A stretch of DNA of 64,000 nt from an uncultured Erysipelotrichaceae bacterium (lineage in GTDB: Bacteria > Bacillota_I > Bacilli_A > Erysipelotrichales > Erysipelotrichaceae), in contig CAKUWO010000002.1 in the NCBI GenBank assembly GCA_934699415.1, positions 1 to 64,000 of the forward strand, read 5' to 3'. Within the stretch, counting starts at the first letter, position 1, and the number at the start of each line of letters is the position of its first letter. The translations under genes were made by a program, and so were the position numbers. Shown one piece after another: positions 43,696 to 52,455 of this stretch. The notes under the pieces are model-generated. The model saw only the letters and a list, made by a program, of their open reading frames with translations. It ran no database searches and had not been told where the DNA came from.

Positions 43696-44148
43696 TTATG
43701 CTTCTTTTGTGGTGTATGCAAAAGTAATTGACATAAAGCCTGCAATAATAAAGACTAAACCACCAATGTCTGTCATTACTAAACCACCTGAATAGATGCA
43801 AATTAAAATCCAAACAATCATCATAATTATTGATGAAATAATAAGCATCCAAGAAAGAATGATATTGTTTTCCTTTTTGGTTAGTAATAAATAAAGCACA
43901 AAGACAATGCCAATAACAACAATCGCTAAAGCGATAGATGATAATACCTTAGCTATCAATACAAGAGTATTAGTACCTAAATATTTTTCAGCATCAGTAA
44001 TTAAATAACGATAGTTAAGACGATAATTAAGTTCAGCGATGTTAAGTCTATAACCTCCTGTAAAGAAAGTAATAACTTGTGTAATTAATAAAATAAGTAA
44101 TGTTACTGTATTATTTTCAGTAGTACCATTTAAAAATCTTTTGGCCAT
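43696..44148 (-). CDS. Hypothetical four-helix membrane protein
   Basis: A 150-residue membrane protein with helices at about 16-31, 62-88, 98-116 and 123-144. A loop of about 30 residues after helix 1 (YRLNIAELNYRLNYRYLITDAEKYLG) is rich in Tyr and Asn and should lie outside. I do not recognise the family. The ribosome site is AGAGGT. It stands between the HAD phosphatase terminator and lysS on the same strand, so it may be co-transcribed with lysS or have its own unit. Confidence 0.7.
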   Translation of the reverse strand: MAKRFLNGTTENNTVTLLILLITQVITFFTGGYRLNIAELNYRLNYRYLITDAEKYLGTNTLVLIAKVLSSIALAIVVIGIVFVLYLLLTKKENNIILSWMLIISSIIMMIVWILICIYSGGLVMTDIGGLVFIIAGFMSITFAYTTKEA

Positions 44149-44216
44149 AATTTTTACCTCTTTCTCTAGTATATCAAAAAAGCTTATTTAAGCTATCTAA
44201 TAAGACTTTAGAAAAA

Positions 44217-44236
44217 AAGAATGCCTAAGCATTCTT
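44217..44236 (-). terminator. Terminator after the HAD phosphatase
   Basis: AAGAATGC, loop TTAG, GCATTCTT, then TTTTTT on the minus strand. The stop codon lies in the loop. Confidence 0.8.
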
Positions 44237-44863
44237 GATATAGTTATATAAGTCTGAACTGGTATAAGCTATACGCTCAAGTGGCAATAGATTTAAAAAG
44301 CCAAATCCCCAATCACAAGCTACAAAGTAGAAGCCACCATTAAGAGCTGTTTTATAGTCTGTTTTAGAATCACCTACAAAGATTACTTCATCTTTATTAA
44401 GATTCATTTCTTTAACAATTTCTAAAGCCATTTTAGGATCTGGTTTTTTAGGCTCATCAAAGCGTGCTCCAATAATATCGACAAAGTTTATTTCCGGGAA
44501 ACATTTCTTAACTAGCTTCTCGGTATATTCTTGACGTTTATTGGAATTAATAGCTAACTTATAGCCTTCATCTTGTAACTTAATTAATAATTCTTTAATG
44601 CCATCATATGGTTTAGTTTCTTCCATATAATATTGGTCATAATAATATAAGAATTTAGCTAATGCTTCTTCAAATAAATCTTTTTTATTTTCAGGAAGTG
44701 ACTGTTCAACTAAGAATTCAAAACCTAGACCGAGATGATTTTTGGTATCTTCAAATGTTTGAACTGGAATACCATAATCCTCAAGCATTGCATTAACCGC
44801 ATGATTAATATCAGCTAATGTATTAACTAATGTACCATCAAGATCAAATATAATACCTTTCAT
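44225..44863 (-). CDS. HAD-family phosphatase (phosphoglycolate phosphatase/PpaX-like)
   Basis: A 212-residue HAD hydrolase of subfamily IA. The motif I nucleophile and acid are D7 and D9 in FDLDGTLVNT. NSNKRQEYT is motif II. KKPDPKMALEIV and VFVGDSKTDYKTA carry the Lys and acidic residues of motifs III and IV. The four-helix cap lies between motif I and II. Phosphoglycolate or pyrophosphate are typical substrates of this group. The start overlaps the previous stop by one base (ATGA). Confidence 0.88.
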   Translation of the reverse strand: MKGIIFDLDGTLVNTLADINHAVNAMLEDYGIPVQTFEDTKNHLGLGFEFLVEQSLPENKKDLFEEALAKFLYYYDQYYMEETKPYDGIKELLIKLQDEGYKLAINSNKRQEYTEKLVKKCFPEINFVDIIGARFDEPKKPDPKMALEIVKEMNLNKDEVIFVGDSKTDYKTALNGGFYFVACDWGFGFLNLLPLERIAYTSSDLYNYIKNA

Positions 44864-45372
44864 TAAAGACCTCCATAGATATCCTTTTGATATCTCTTTT
44901 TACACTCTTCGCAGAATTTAATAACTTCATCTAAATCTTTATCAAAGTAACTAGCATCGAAACTTAAAGCTTCATGTCCTTGATATTTATTTGATAATAA
45001 AGACTTATGGTCTAATACTCTTGATAAGGTTTTCTTTTCGTTTACAAGTGCTATTTCAAAAGTTCTTAACATCTTGTTACCCTTAGCACTTACTTTTTCA
45101 ATCTCTTCCCAAGGGATAAAACCAATGCCATATTCCCCTTTAACATCAATTCCTTTTTGGTTGATGTTAAATAATTGCGTATTCTTTTTCTGTTTAAGTG
45201 AAACAATCATGCCATAGCCATAATAGAATGAACCAATAATAAAGATGAAACGAATGCGGTTTAGAATTTCATCATTAATAACTAAAGCGATTAGACAGAG
45301 AATGAAAAACACTAAAGAGAAGATAAAGTTATTGATAATATTTTTACTATTTAATTTAATTTCCATACTCAT
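44863..45372 (-). CDS. STM3941-like membrane protein with PH-type domain
   Basis: A 169-residue protein. Two hydrophobic helices (about 14-31 and 39-54) are followed by a beta-rich domain whose GIDVKGEYGIGFIPWEEIEKVSAKG line is typical of bacterial PH-like/STM3941 proteins. The rest carries charged helices. The role is unknown. There is no Shine-Dalgarno, and TATAAT lies eight bases before the ATG, so its leader would be almost absent. Its stop overlaps the HAD phosphatase start. Confidence 0.72.
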   Translation of the reverse strand: MSMEIKLNSKNIINNFIFSLVFFILCLIALVINDEILNRIRFIFIIGSFYYGYGMIVSLKQKKNTQLFNINQKGIDVKGEYGIGFIPWEEIEKVSAKGNKMLRTFEIALVNEKKTLSRVLDHKSLLSNKYQGHEALSFDASYFDKDLDEVIKFCEECKKRYQKDIYGGL

Positions 45373-45380
45373 GTTTACAT

Positions 45381-45386
45381 ATTATA
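45381..45386 (-). promoter_or_regulatory. -10 box close to the STM3941-like start
   Basis: TTGTAA, 16 bases, TATAAT, then eight bases to the ATG at 45372. Confidence 0.5.
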
Positions 45387-45408
45387 GAAGAAGTAATTAA
45401 AATTACAA

Positions 45409-46533
45409 TCATTTCTTGTCTTTAATTTGAGGTAAGATATTCTTTAATTCATCTTTAACGCCCATCAACATCGAGTTCTTTAATACTTCAAATGCTTCTC
45501 TTAAGGTTTTACTTTCTTCATCCGTTAAACTTGTAATACTACCAACAAATGTTGGGAAATTTAATAATATTTGTTTAGCTAATTCATCAGTTGTTTTGAA
45601 TTCACATTTTTCAGCAATATCAAAGATAATATCAACCACTTCAGCTCTTTGTTCCTTAGTTAATTTAGCTAAATAATCATGAAAGGTTTTATTGAAGATA
45701 GTTGAAGTACTTGTTTCTTTGAGTGCATATACAAACTTCTTACCTAAGATTGACCATGAATAGATATCATGTTGCATTGCACCAGTAGCTGAAGAATAAA
45801 CAAGACATAGTTTTTCTTTATGACTTAACATTCTGCCAAATAATGATGATTGAGGAATATAATTGGTAATCTTGTTGATGGCATCTTTGTTTTTAACATT
45901 ATCAAATACCCCTTCTTGAAGTCCTGGGCCATCAAAAGAATAAACCGCTTTAGTTCTTAAAGCACTTACCCAATCACAGAATAAACTTGAATATATTGCT
46001 AAATTACCGCCTTTTGAATGACCTCCAAGATAAATATCCCCTCTTATTCCTCTGCTTACTGATTTTAAGTAATCAAGCGAAGATATTTGGGCAGGTACAA
46101 CATCATCAAAAGTCATCATTAAATCTTCTTTCCAACCATTGATAGTACTATCAGTGCCACGGTATGAAATGAAATTTTCGCCATCTTTAAATTGAATTGT
46201 CAAAGCTGAGAATTGTTCTACCTTTTCTTCATTAAAAATATTATCGTAATAATATAATTTAATGTTTTGATAACGATTAGAATGAGCCATTAATTTAAAT
46301 AGTTTAGGATCTTCTTCCCAATAGATAGGTCGATCTTTAATAGTGCTATGATAAAGTTTATAAGCATCTTTTAGCTCAACATAATCACCACTCATATCAA
46401 CAATGCCATCAAGTGATAGATATGATAGACGGGCAAAAGCTAAAGCATCAATCTCATTAAATTCATCTTGGTCAAAACTTAAATCACCACGCCATTTAAC
46501 ATAATCTAAAATATTCAAATTCTTATATTTCAT
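45409..46533 (-). CDS. Mbeg1-like (DUF2974) alpha/beta hydrolase
   Basis: A 374-residue hydrolase-fold protein of the Mbeg1-like family. YRGTDSTINGWKEDL and the nucleophile elbow YLGGHSKGGNLAIY are the family marks. FDGPGLQEGVF holds the likely catalytic Asp. The C-terminal 120 residues form a helical region (LTKEQRAEVVDIIFDIAEKC). No signal peptide. Substrates are unknown, possibly lipids, by analogy with lipase-like sequence. The ribosome site is AGAGGT. Confidence 0.85.
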   Translation of the reverse strand: MKYKNLNILDYVKWRGDLSFDQDEFNEIDALAFARLSYLSLDGIVDMSGDYVELKDAYKLYHSTIKDRPIYWEEDPKLFKLMAHSNRYQNIKLYYYDNIFNEEKVEQFSALTIQFKDGENFISYRGTDSTINGWKEDLMMTFDDVVPAQISSLDYLKSVSRGIRGDIYLGGHSKGGNLAIYSSLFCDWVSALRTKAVYSFDGPGLQEGVFDNVKNKDAINKITNYIPQSSLFGRMLSHKEKLCLVYSSATGAMQHDIYSWSILGKKFVYALKETSTSTIFNKTFHDYLAKLTKEQRAEVVDIIFDIAEKCEFKTTDELAKQILLNFPTFVGSITSLTDEESKTLREAFEVLKNSMLMGVKDELKNILPQIKDKK

Positions 46534-46596
46534 CTTTGTTACCTCTATATATGATTATAGCTTTGAATGTTGCTAGCGGTGGGCTTATTTGATAAT

Positions 46597-46700
46597 ATTG
46601 CATTGTGAGTAATTCATATATTTTAATATTTTTCACAAGTTACTGTTATTAGTTGCTTCTACTGGGAATTTTTTCTCAGTTTTTTAGTTTTTTAAGGGGT
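46597..46700 (+). promoter_or_regulatory. Leader region of the UMF1 transporter gene with possible attenuator
   Basis: TTGCAT at 46597 or so followed 17-18 bases later by TTTTAA/TTTAAT gives a weak promoter. CTGGGAA-TTTT-TTCTCAG at 46662-46679 followed by TTTTTTAGTTTTTT is a terminator-like hairpin inside the leader. It lies only 30 bases before the ATG, so it looks like an attenuator or upstream-gene terminator. Confidence 0.45.
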
Positions 46701-46708
46701 AGAAAAAA

Positions 46709-47998
46709 ATGAATCGTTTGTTTAAGAAAATAAACAACAGTAAAGCCTTCAACAAATTAAGTGAACAGGAATTCGCATGGGCTTTATATGATGTAGGCAA
46801 TTCAGCATTCACAATGCTTGCATGTTCACTTATTCCTATTTGGTTCAAACAATTAGCTATTGGACAAGATAAATTAACATCAGACCAAGCAACTGCTTAT
46901 TATTCTTTATCAATCTCAATTGTTACTGTTATTGTTGCTTTGATAGGTCCCGTATTTGGTATCTTATCAGATCGTAAAGATGCTAAGAAATTCTTCTTTA
47001 CCACTGTTACTGCTTTAGGCATTATTGGATGCTTACTTAATGGTTTTATCAATAGTTGGTTCTTATTTATTGTTATCTATATCTTAACTAGAGTATGTTA
47101 TAACGCATCTTTGACGGTATATGATTCAATGCTTAATGATGTTACAAGTGAAGATAGAATGGATGAAGTATCATCATATGGTTATGCTTGGGGTTATATT
47201 GGCTCATGCATCCCTTTCCTCATTGCTTTAGTTTTCTATATTCTAGGTCCGGATATGCTTAGTATCATTTCTAATGAAGTATCTAAACTTGTAGGATTTG
47301 GTGTTACTGCATTATGGTGGGCCATTGTAACAATCCCTTTACTTCAAACATATAAACAGAAAAACTATGTTGAAAAGAAACCTCATGAGTTAAGAAATGC
47401 TCTCAGAAAGATGAAGAATACTTTAAAAGAAATCGCTTCTAAAGATAAAAAGGTTCTCTATTTCTTAATTGCCTTCTTCTTATATATTGATGGTGTTGGA
47501 ACTATCATCGATAACTGTATTAATATTGGCACTAATTTAAATCTTAATACTGTAGGACAGGTTATCTTCTTGTTAGCTACCCAAGTTGTAGCTTTTGGGG
47601 GTTCGTTATTCTTTGCGAGATTATCAAAGAAATATGATACTGTATCAATTCTATTAATGTGTATTACAGGTTATTTCTTTATTTGTATTTATGCTTTAAC
47701 TTTAAAAACATTATTTGACTTCGCTATCTTAGCATTCAGTGTTGGATGTTTCCAAGGTACTATTCAATCAATGTCACGCTCGTATTATTCCAAAATTATT
47801 CCTGCTGATAACTCTGGTGAATATTTTGGCATCTATGATATCTTTGCTAAAGGTGCATCATTTTTAGGATCCGCTGTCTTAGCTGCTGTTAAGCTTGCTG
47901 GTGGCACTATTAATATCGCTGTTGCATCGCTTGCTGTTTTCTTTGTTTTAGGCTTTATCTTCTTAAAGAAAGCAGATAAAGAACCAGCTATTAGATAA
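46709..47998 (+). CDS. MFS transporter, UMF1/Atg22 family
   Basis: A 429-residue 12-helix major facilitator protein. FAWALYDVGNSAFTML near the N-terminus is the UMF1/Atg22 signature; the yeast relative releases amino acids from the vacuole. KIIPADNSGEYFGIYD is the conserved C-terminal-half motif. The probable role is uptake or efflux of an unknown small molecule. The ribosome site is AAGGGGT. The leader carries a terminator-like hairpin. A strong terminator follows. Confidence 0.9.
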   Translation: MNRLFKKINNSKAFNKLSEQEFAWALYDVGNSAFTMLACSLIPIWFKQLAIGQDKLTSDQATAYYSLSISIVTVIVALIGPVFGILSDRKDAKKFFFTTVTALGIIGCLLNGFINSWFLFIVIYILTRVCYNASLTVYDSMLNDVTSEDRMDEVSSYGYAWGYIGSCIPFLIALVFYILGPDMLSIISNEVSKLVGFGVTALWWAIVTIPLLQTYKQKNYVEKKPHELRNALRKMKNTLKEIASKDKKVLYFLIAFFLYIDGVGTIIDNCINIGTNLNLNTVGQVIFLLATQVVAFGGSLFFARLSKKYDTVSILLMCITGYFFICIYALTLKTLFDFAILAFSVGCFQGTIQSMSRSYYSKIIPADNSGEYFGIYDIFAKGASFLGSAVLAAVKLAGGTINIAVASLAVFFVLGFIFLKKADKEPAIR

Positions 47999-48024
47999 CT
48001 TCTACTTTAAGTAATAATCATTAT

Positions 48025-48061
48025 AAAAGCCATTATAGACTCAATCTATAATGGCTTTTAT
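48025..48061. terminator. Bidirectional terminator between UMF1 and telA genes
   Basis: AAAAGCCATTATAGA, five-base loop, TCTATAATGGCTTTT: fifteen pairs, T-rich ends on both strands. Confidence 0.9.
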
Positions 48062-48074
48062 CAATATTAAATTA

Positions 48075-49247
48075 TTATTTATTTTCAAATGAATCTTGAA
48101 CACTAGAAAGTTTCTTTGATAATTCAACTTCCATACGACGCAATTCAAGTTGAGCAGCAGCTCTTTTCTCTCTACCTTCTTTCTGAATTCTAGCAACATC
48201 TTCAAGTGTATCAATGAGTTGTTTATTGGTTTCAGTAAGTGTAGCAATATCAATAATGCCTCTTTCGCTAGCTTCAGCAGTTTTGGTTGTAGCCATATGT
48301 AACTGTTCAGCATTTTCTTTAAGCATACGATTTGTCATCTCATTTACTGCGCCTTCTGCTTTAATAGCTTCTTGTGAGTGCTGAATGCCTAAAGCAATAA
48401 GCATTTGAGACTTCCAAAGAGGAATGGTATTAACAAGTGTTGACTGGATCTTTTCACTCATTAAAGTGTCGTTGTTTTGAACTAATCGAATCTGTGGTGC
48501 CATTTGTAATGAAACCATGCGTGTTAATTCAAGGTCATGAAGTTTCTTTTCAAAACGACTAATAGCATTATTTAAATCATTAACTGCTTGAGCATCTTCA
48601 GAACTTCCACTTTCCTGTGCTTTAGCAACTAAAGCAGGGAGATCTTTTTCTTTGATTTCTGCTAACTTCTTTTGACCAGCAAGAATATACATTGAGATTT
48701 CCTTATAGTTAGTCTGGTTTTTAGCATAAAGCTGGTCTAATAAAGCAATATCTTTTAAAAGAGTAATTTGATGTACTTCAAGTGCTTTTACAATCTTTTC
48801 GATATTCTTTTCAGCATCATCATATTTAGCTTTAATAGCTTCTACTTTATTGGCACTTTTTTTGAATAATTTAGTTAGAAAGCCATCTTTTTCATCAACA
48901 TCAAAACCTTTAAGCTGTCCTACAAGATCCGTCATTACATCATTGATATCCCCAATATCAGCAGCTTTAACATTCTTGAGGGCATTGTCAGAGAAATCAG
49001 CTACTTTGTTTTGAGCTGAAGCACCATATTGAAGAATAGTTGTAGCATCCATGATATCGATTTTTTCGGCAAAGTCAGCAATCATTTGTTTTTCTTCGTC
49101 AGAAAGTTTTGATTCATCAAAATCAACCTTTGAAATTTCTTCGGCTGTTACTTCTTCTTTTTCTTCAGTCTCTACTTCATCATTTAAAGTTAAAACAATC
49201 TTTTCTGTCTTAGCTTCTTCAGCTAATGCATTATCTTTTTCACTCAT
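48075..49247 (-). CDS. Toxic anion resistance protein (TelA/KlaA family)
   Basis: A 390-residue soluble, largely coiled protein of the TelA family, named for tellurite resistance. KVADFSDNALKNVKAAD, FLTKLFKKS and MLIALGIQHSQEAIKAEGAVNEMTN-like lines (residues about 75-300) are its marks, and the last 60 residues form a helix (REKRAAAQLELRRMEVEL). The family's role in normal cells is likely envelope stress rather than tellurite as such. It lies directly after parB, 37 bases downstream, with its own AAAGGGG site. Last gene of the parAB strand before a terminator. Confidence 0.9.
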   Translation of the reverse strand: MSEKDNALAEEAKTEKIVLTLNDEVETEEKEEVTAEEISKVDFDESKLSDEEKQMIADFAEKIDIMDATTILQYGASAQNKVADFSDNALKNVKAADIGDINDVMTDLVGQLKGFDVDEKDGFLTKLFKKSANKVEAIKAKYDDAEKNIEKIVKALEVHQITLLKDIALLDQLYAKNQTNYKEISMYILAGQKKLAEIKEKDLPALVAKAQESGSSEDAQAVNDLNNAISRFEKKLHDLELTRMVSLQMAPQIRLVQNNDTLMSEKIQSTLVNTIPLWKSQMLIALGIQHSQEAIKAEGAVNEMTNRMLKENAEQLHMATTKTAEASERGIIDIATLTETNKQLIDTLEDVARIQKEGREKRAAAQLELRRMEVELSKKLSSVQDSFENK

Positions 49248-49284
49248 AAAGAATCCCCTTTTCTATCTAAAATTTTAACATAGA

Positions 49285-50175
49285 TTAATCATCTAAAAGT
49301 GAGTCTTCTAACATTCCAATTTTTTCTAAGATACGATTTAAATCATCAGTTCCATTGAAATGAATAGTAATCGCTTTTTTAGATATATCAACTTTTGTTG
49401 CGAAATTATTTTCTAAGCGATGTCTCACATCTTCAAAGAAAGGATCTTTCTTTTCTTCTTTCTTTTTAACTTCTTTATCTTCTTTAGTAGCTACAAGCTT
49501 TTCAAGCTCTCTTACTGATAAACCTTCTTTAATTGTTTTTTCAGCAAGTTCAATCATTCTTTTTTCATCATCAAGAGATAATAAAGCTCTTGCATGACCA
49601 TAAGATAATTTGCCCTTCTTTACTTCTTCTTGTAGCTCCTTAGGAAGTTTTAAAAGACGCAACATATTGGTGATATTAGAGCGTGATTTACCAAGTCGAT
49701 GAGCTAATTTTTCTTGAGTATAGCCTAGTTTATTAATTAATTCTTCATAGGCTAAAGCTTCTTCAATAGGGCTCAAATCTTCACGTTGAATATTTTCCAG
49801 TAAAGATATTTCCATCATTTGTTGCTCATCAAATTTAACAACAATCGCTGGAATTTCATTAAGTCCTGCCATCTTACTAGCTCTAAGACGTCTCTCACCC
49901 GCTACAAGCTCATAGCCTTCAATTGCTTCGCGAACAAGAATCGGTTGGAAAACACCATGTTCCTTAATGGATTGTGCTAATTCTTGAAGCTTTTCTTCAT
50001 CAAAAGTTTTACGTGGTTGGTATGGGTTTCTTCTAATCTTATCAATTGGTAATTTAACACTTCCATTTTCACCGCTACCACTTGAGATTTCATCTAACAT
50101 TTCATCAATTGAAACCCCAAATACATTACCCATGCCTTCAAGGCCTTTACCTAATCCATTTTCATGTTTAGCCAT
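49285..50175 (-). CDS. parB: Chromosome-partitioning protein ParB/Spo0J
   Basis: A 296-residue ParB. The N-terminal CTPase/clamp domain has GERRLRAS and ENIQRED, the helix-turn-helix is YTQEKLAHRLGKSRSNITNML (the first 20 residues shown), and the last 50 residues form the dimer domain. It loads on parS and slides as a clamp, recruiting SMC and ParA for origin segregation. It follows parA by 11 bases. Perfect parS sites lie about 9-11 kb away in dnaX and upstream of the SRP RNA. The ribosome site is GTGAGGT. Confidence 0.95.
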   Translation of the reverse strand: MAKHENGLGKGLEGMGNVFGVSIDEMLDEISSGSGENGSVKLPIDKIRRNPYQPRKTFDEEKLQELAQSIKEHGVFQPILVREAIEGYELVAGERRLRASKMAGLNEIPAIVVKFDEQQMMEISLLENIQREDLSPIEEALAYEELINKLGYTQEKLAHRLGKSRSNITNMLRLLKLPKELQEEVKKGKLSYGHARALLSLDDEKRMIELAEKTIKEGLSVRELEKLVATKEDKEVKKKEEKKDPFFEDVRHRLENNFATKVDISKKAITIHFNGTDDLNRILEKIGMLEDSLLDD

Positions 50176-50186
50176 CAGTCTTTACC

Positions 50187-50954
50187 TCACTTATTATTAT
50201 CAAGAATTTCTTTTGTTAAAGCGACATAAGCTTTAGCTCCATCAGATCTTAAAGCATAGTCAAAGATGCTTTTACCACGCGATGGAGATTCAGTTAATTT
50301 AATATTACGTGGAATTACAGTTTTATATGTTTTTTCTTTGAAATGTAATCTAACTTCTTGTTGAACCTCGATACTTAATTTAGTACGCGTATCAAACATA
50401 GTAAGTAATACACCTTCAATTCTTAAACGTGGATTGAATAATTTTTGAATTAAACGAATTGTTTGCAAAAGTTGAGTAACACCTTCAAGTGCATAATATT
50501 CACATTGTACTGGAATAATAACTGAATCAGCTGATGTTAAAGCGTTAGTGTTAAGCAATCCTAAAGATGGAGGGCAATCAATTAAGATAAAGTCATAATT
50601 GTCTTTAATTGGTGCTAAAGCTTCTTTTAATTTACTTTCTCTACCTTCTTCAATCTTAACAAGTTGAAGATCTGCACCAGCTAAGTTGATATTACTAGGT
50701 ACGATATCAATTGGTGGCGTTTGTAGATGACGGATAGTTTCACCAATTGGTAAATTGTTAATCAATGAGTCATAAATTGTTGGCTCATTCATATTGATAG
50801 TACATCCAACACCTTGCGTGGCATTACCTTGTGGATCAAAATCTACAAGTAATACTTTAGAGTTTAAATATGCTAAACCAGCAGCGATATTAATGCAGGT
50901 TGTTGTTTTACCTACACCACCTTTTTGGTTAGCAATAGCTATAATCTTCCCCAT
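50187..50954 (-). CDS. parA: Chromosome-partitioning ATPase ParA/Soj
   Basis: A 255-residue Walker-type ATPase. The deviant P-loop is KGGVGKTTTCINIA at residues 11-24, FILIDCPPSLGLL is the second ATP motif, and VIPVQCEYYALEGV is the third. It moves origins by binding DNA when ATP-bound and being released by ParB. It lies between the noc-like gene and parB, with the same order as many Firmicutes (rsmG-noc-parA-parB). The ribosome site is AAGGAG. Confidence 0.96.
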   Translation of the reverse strand: MGKIIAIANQKGGVGKTTTCINIAAGLAYLNSKVLLVDFDPQGNATQGVGCTINMNEPTIYDSLINNLPIGETIRHLQTPPIDIVPSNINLAGADLQLVKIEEGRESKLKEALAPIKDNYDFILIDCPPSLGLLNTNALTSADSVIIPVQCEYYALEGVTQLLQTIRLIQKLFNPRLRIEGVLLTMFDTRTKLSIEVQQEVRLHFKEKTYKTVIPRNIKLTESPSRGKSIFDYALRSDGAKAYVALTKEILDNNK

Positions 50955-50963
50955 CTTATCTCC

Positions 50964-51713
50964 TTATTTCTTAAATCGTATAACGATTTTAACTTCTTTT
51001 TCATAATCAGTTTCTTGAATAGATGCATCAAGCCCTGATTTGCGACATAATTCATAAGCTTGTTTAATAGTATTAATACCAATCTTGATATTATTACTTA
51101 CACCTTTTTCTTTTTTATAACGATTATATAATTCATCAATATAATCTTCGGTTTCTTTAACGGTATAATCTCTTTCAATAATAACTTCAGCAATAGCTTC
51201 GCGATCTTTTTCATCAGCTTTTAATAAAGCTCTAGCATGTCTTTCACTTAAATCACCTTTAGCAATAGCTTCTTTAATATTATTAGAAAGTTTTAATAAA
51301 CGTAATTTATTAGCTACTGTTGATTGGGTATAGCCAAGACGATGGGCAAGTTCAGCTTGCGTAATCTTTCTTTCATTTAAGATATGTTGCATCGCTTTAG
51401 CTTCTTCGATTGAAGATAATTCTTCACGTTGCATATTTTCAATAAGAGCTAAATCGGCAGATTCATCATCATTTTTATCAATAACAATTGCATCAATATA
51501 TTCTTTATTAAGTATTTTATGAGCACGATAACGTCTCTCACCAGCAATCAATTCATATCCATCATCCATCTTTCTGACGACAATTGGTTGTAATAAACCG
51601 TTCTCATCAATGGAATTAGCTAATTCTTTTAACGAATCTTCATAAAAAGATAATCTCGGTTGACTACGATTAGGTTTAATCTCATCAATTTTTATTTCAA
51701 CAACATTCTTCAT
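50964..51713 (-). CDS. noc: ParB-family nucleoid occlusion protein (Noc-like)
   Basis: A 249-residue second ParB paralogue. GERRYRAH and ENMQREEL mark the CTP site and LGYTQSTVANKLRLLKLS the recognition helices. In B. subtilis Noc blocks Z-ring assembly over DNA and lies between rsmG and parA, exactly as here. This placement makes noc a better call than a duplicate parB. It overlaps the rsmG stop by four bases. No Noc-binding site (ATTTCCCGGGAAAT) was found in the window. Confidence 0.88.
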   Translation of the reverse strand: MKNVVEIKIDEIKPNRSQPRLSFYEDSLKELANSIDENGLLQPIVVRKMDDGYELIAGERRYRAHKILNKEYIDAIVIDKNDDESADLALIENMQREELSSIEEAKAMQHILNERKITQAELAHRLGYTQSTVANKLRLLKLSNNIKEAIAKGDLSERHARALLKADEKDREAIAEVIIERDYTVKETEDYIDELYNRYKKEKGVSNNIKIGINTIKQAYELCRKSGLDASIQETDYEKEVKIVIRFKK

Positions 51714-52405
51714 AAAGGCCTCTTCTTGATTTGCGCATAAGGACGTGGATACATATTTGGTGTACCCCTATCTTTTTTATAGTCAAGTAAAATACGTTTT
51801 CCTTCATCAAGTTCTTGAATTTTAATAATTGGTGCTAAAAAGCCTAATGTTTTATATGCTTTTATAGCTTCTTCCATTTCTTCTAAACCTCTAGAGCCTC
51901 TCATAGCTAAGAAGTGGCCTTCTTTTTTAACCGCTGGTGCGCAAAGTTCAAATAAGATCGGGAGTGGTGCTACAGCTCTTGCGGTAACTACATCAAATAC
52001 TTCACGATTTTTAGAAGTAAAATCTTCAGCTCTTCCTAAAACTGTTCTTACACCATCTATTTTTAATAAGGTGATCAGTTCATCTAAGAAGTTAATTCTT
52101 TTACCATTGGAATCGAGTAAAGTCATATCAATTTCAGGATAAGCAATTTTTAAAACCATCCCTGGAAATCCTGCTCCACTCCCAACATCTAATACCTTGC
52201 CTTTAATTTCAGCATCAAAAGATGGTAATAAAGAATCAAAGAAATGTTTTTCGTAAACATCTTCTTCTTTGGTGATAGCTGTGAGATTCATCTTCTCATT
52301 TTCTTGTACTAAAAAGTTGTAATAAGCATCAAAAAGAGCGAGTTGACCCTCGCTCAATTCTAATCCATGTTTTGCACATTCTTCTTTGAATTGTTTTGGT
52401 GTCAT
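51710..52405 (-). CDS. rsmG: 16S rRNA (guanine-527-N7) methyltransferase
   Basis: A 231-residue RsmG. The SAM motif is VLDVGSGAGFPGMVLK, then LLDSNGKRINFL, GRAEDF and VTARAVAPLPILFE are near consensus. It methylates G527 of 16S rRNA in the decoding region. It leads into noc by a four-base overlap. Its ATG lacks a Shine-Dalgarno and lies six bases after TATAAT, so the mRNA is probably leaderless. Confidence 0.95.
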   Translation of the reverse strand: MTPKQFKEECAKHGLELSEGQLALFDAYYNFLVQENEKMNLTAITKEEDVYEKHFFDSLLPSFDAEIKGKVLDVGSGAGFPGMVLKIAYPEIDMTLLDSNGKRINFLDELITLLKIDGVRTVLGRAEDFTSKNREVFDVVTARAVAPLPILFELCAPAVKKEGHFLAMRGSRGLEEMEEAIKAYKTLGFLAPIIKIQELDEGKRILLDYKKDRGTPNMYPRPYAQIKKRPL

Positions 52406-52411
52406 GACTCT

Positions 52412-52417
52412 ATTATA
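52412..52417 (-). promoter_or_regulatory. -10 box placed for a leaderless rsmG mRNA
   Basis: TATAAT with six bases to the ATG at 52405 and no Shine-Dalgarno. The upstream -35 is weak. Confidence 0.55.
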
Positions 52418-52455
52418 ACTTAAATAAAGTCTAAAAACTATTTCCCAAACAATAA

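Noticed and set aside
44490..44503. TTTCCGGGAAA as a Noc-binding site
   Set aside because: The known site is ATTTCCCGGGAAAT with a CCCGGG centre; this has one base less in the centre and lies in a coding region.
48041..48313. Hydrophobic frame overlapping telA
   Set aside because: Same strand, shifted frame, no ribosome site, and telA is a clear family match.
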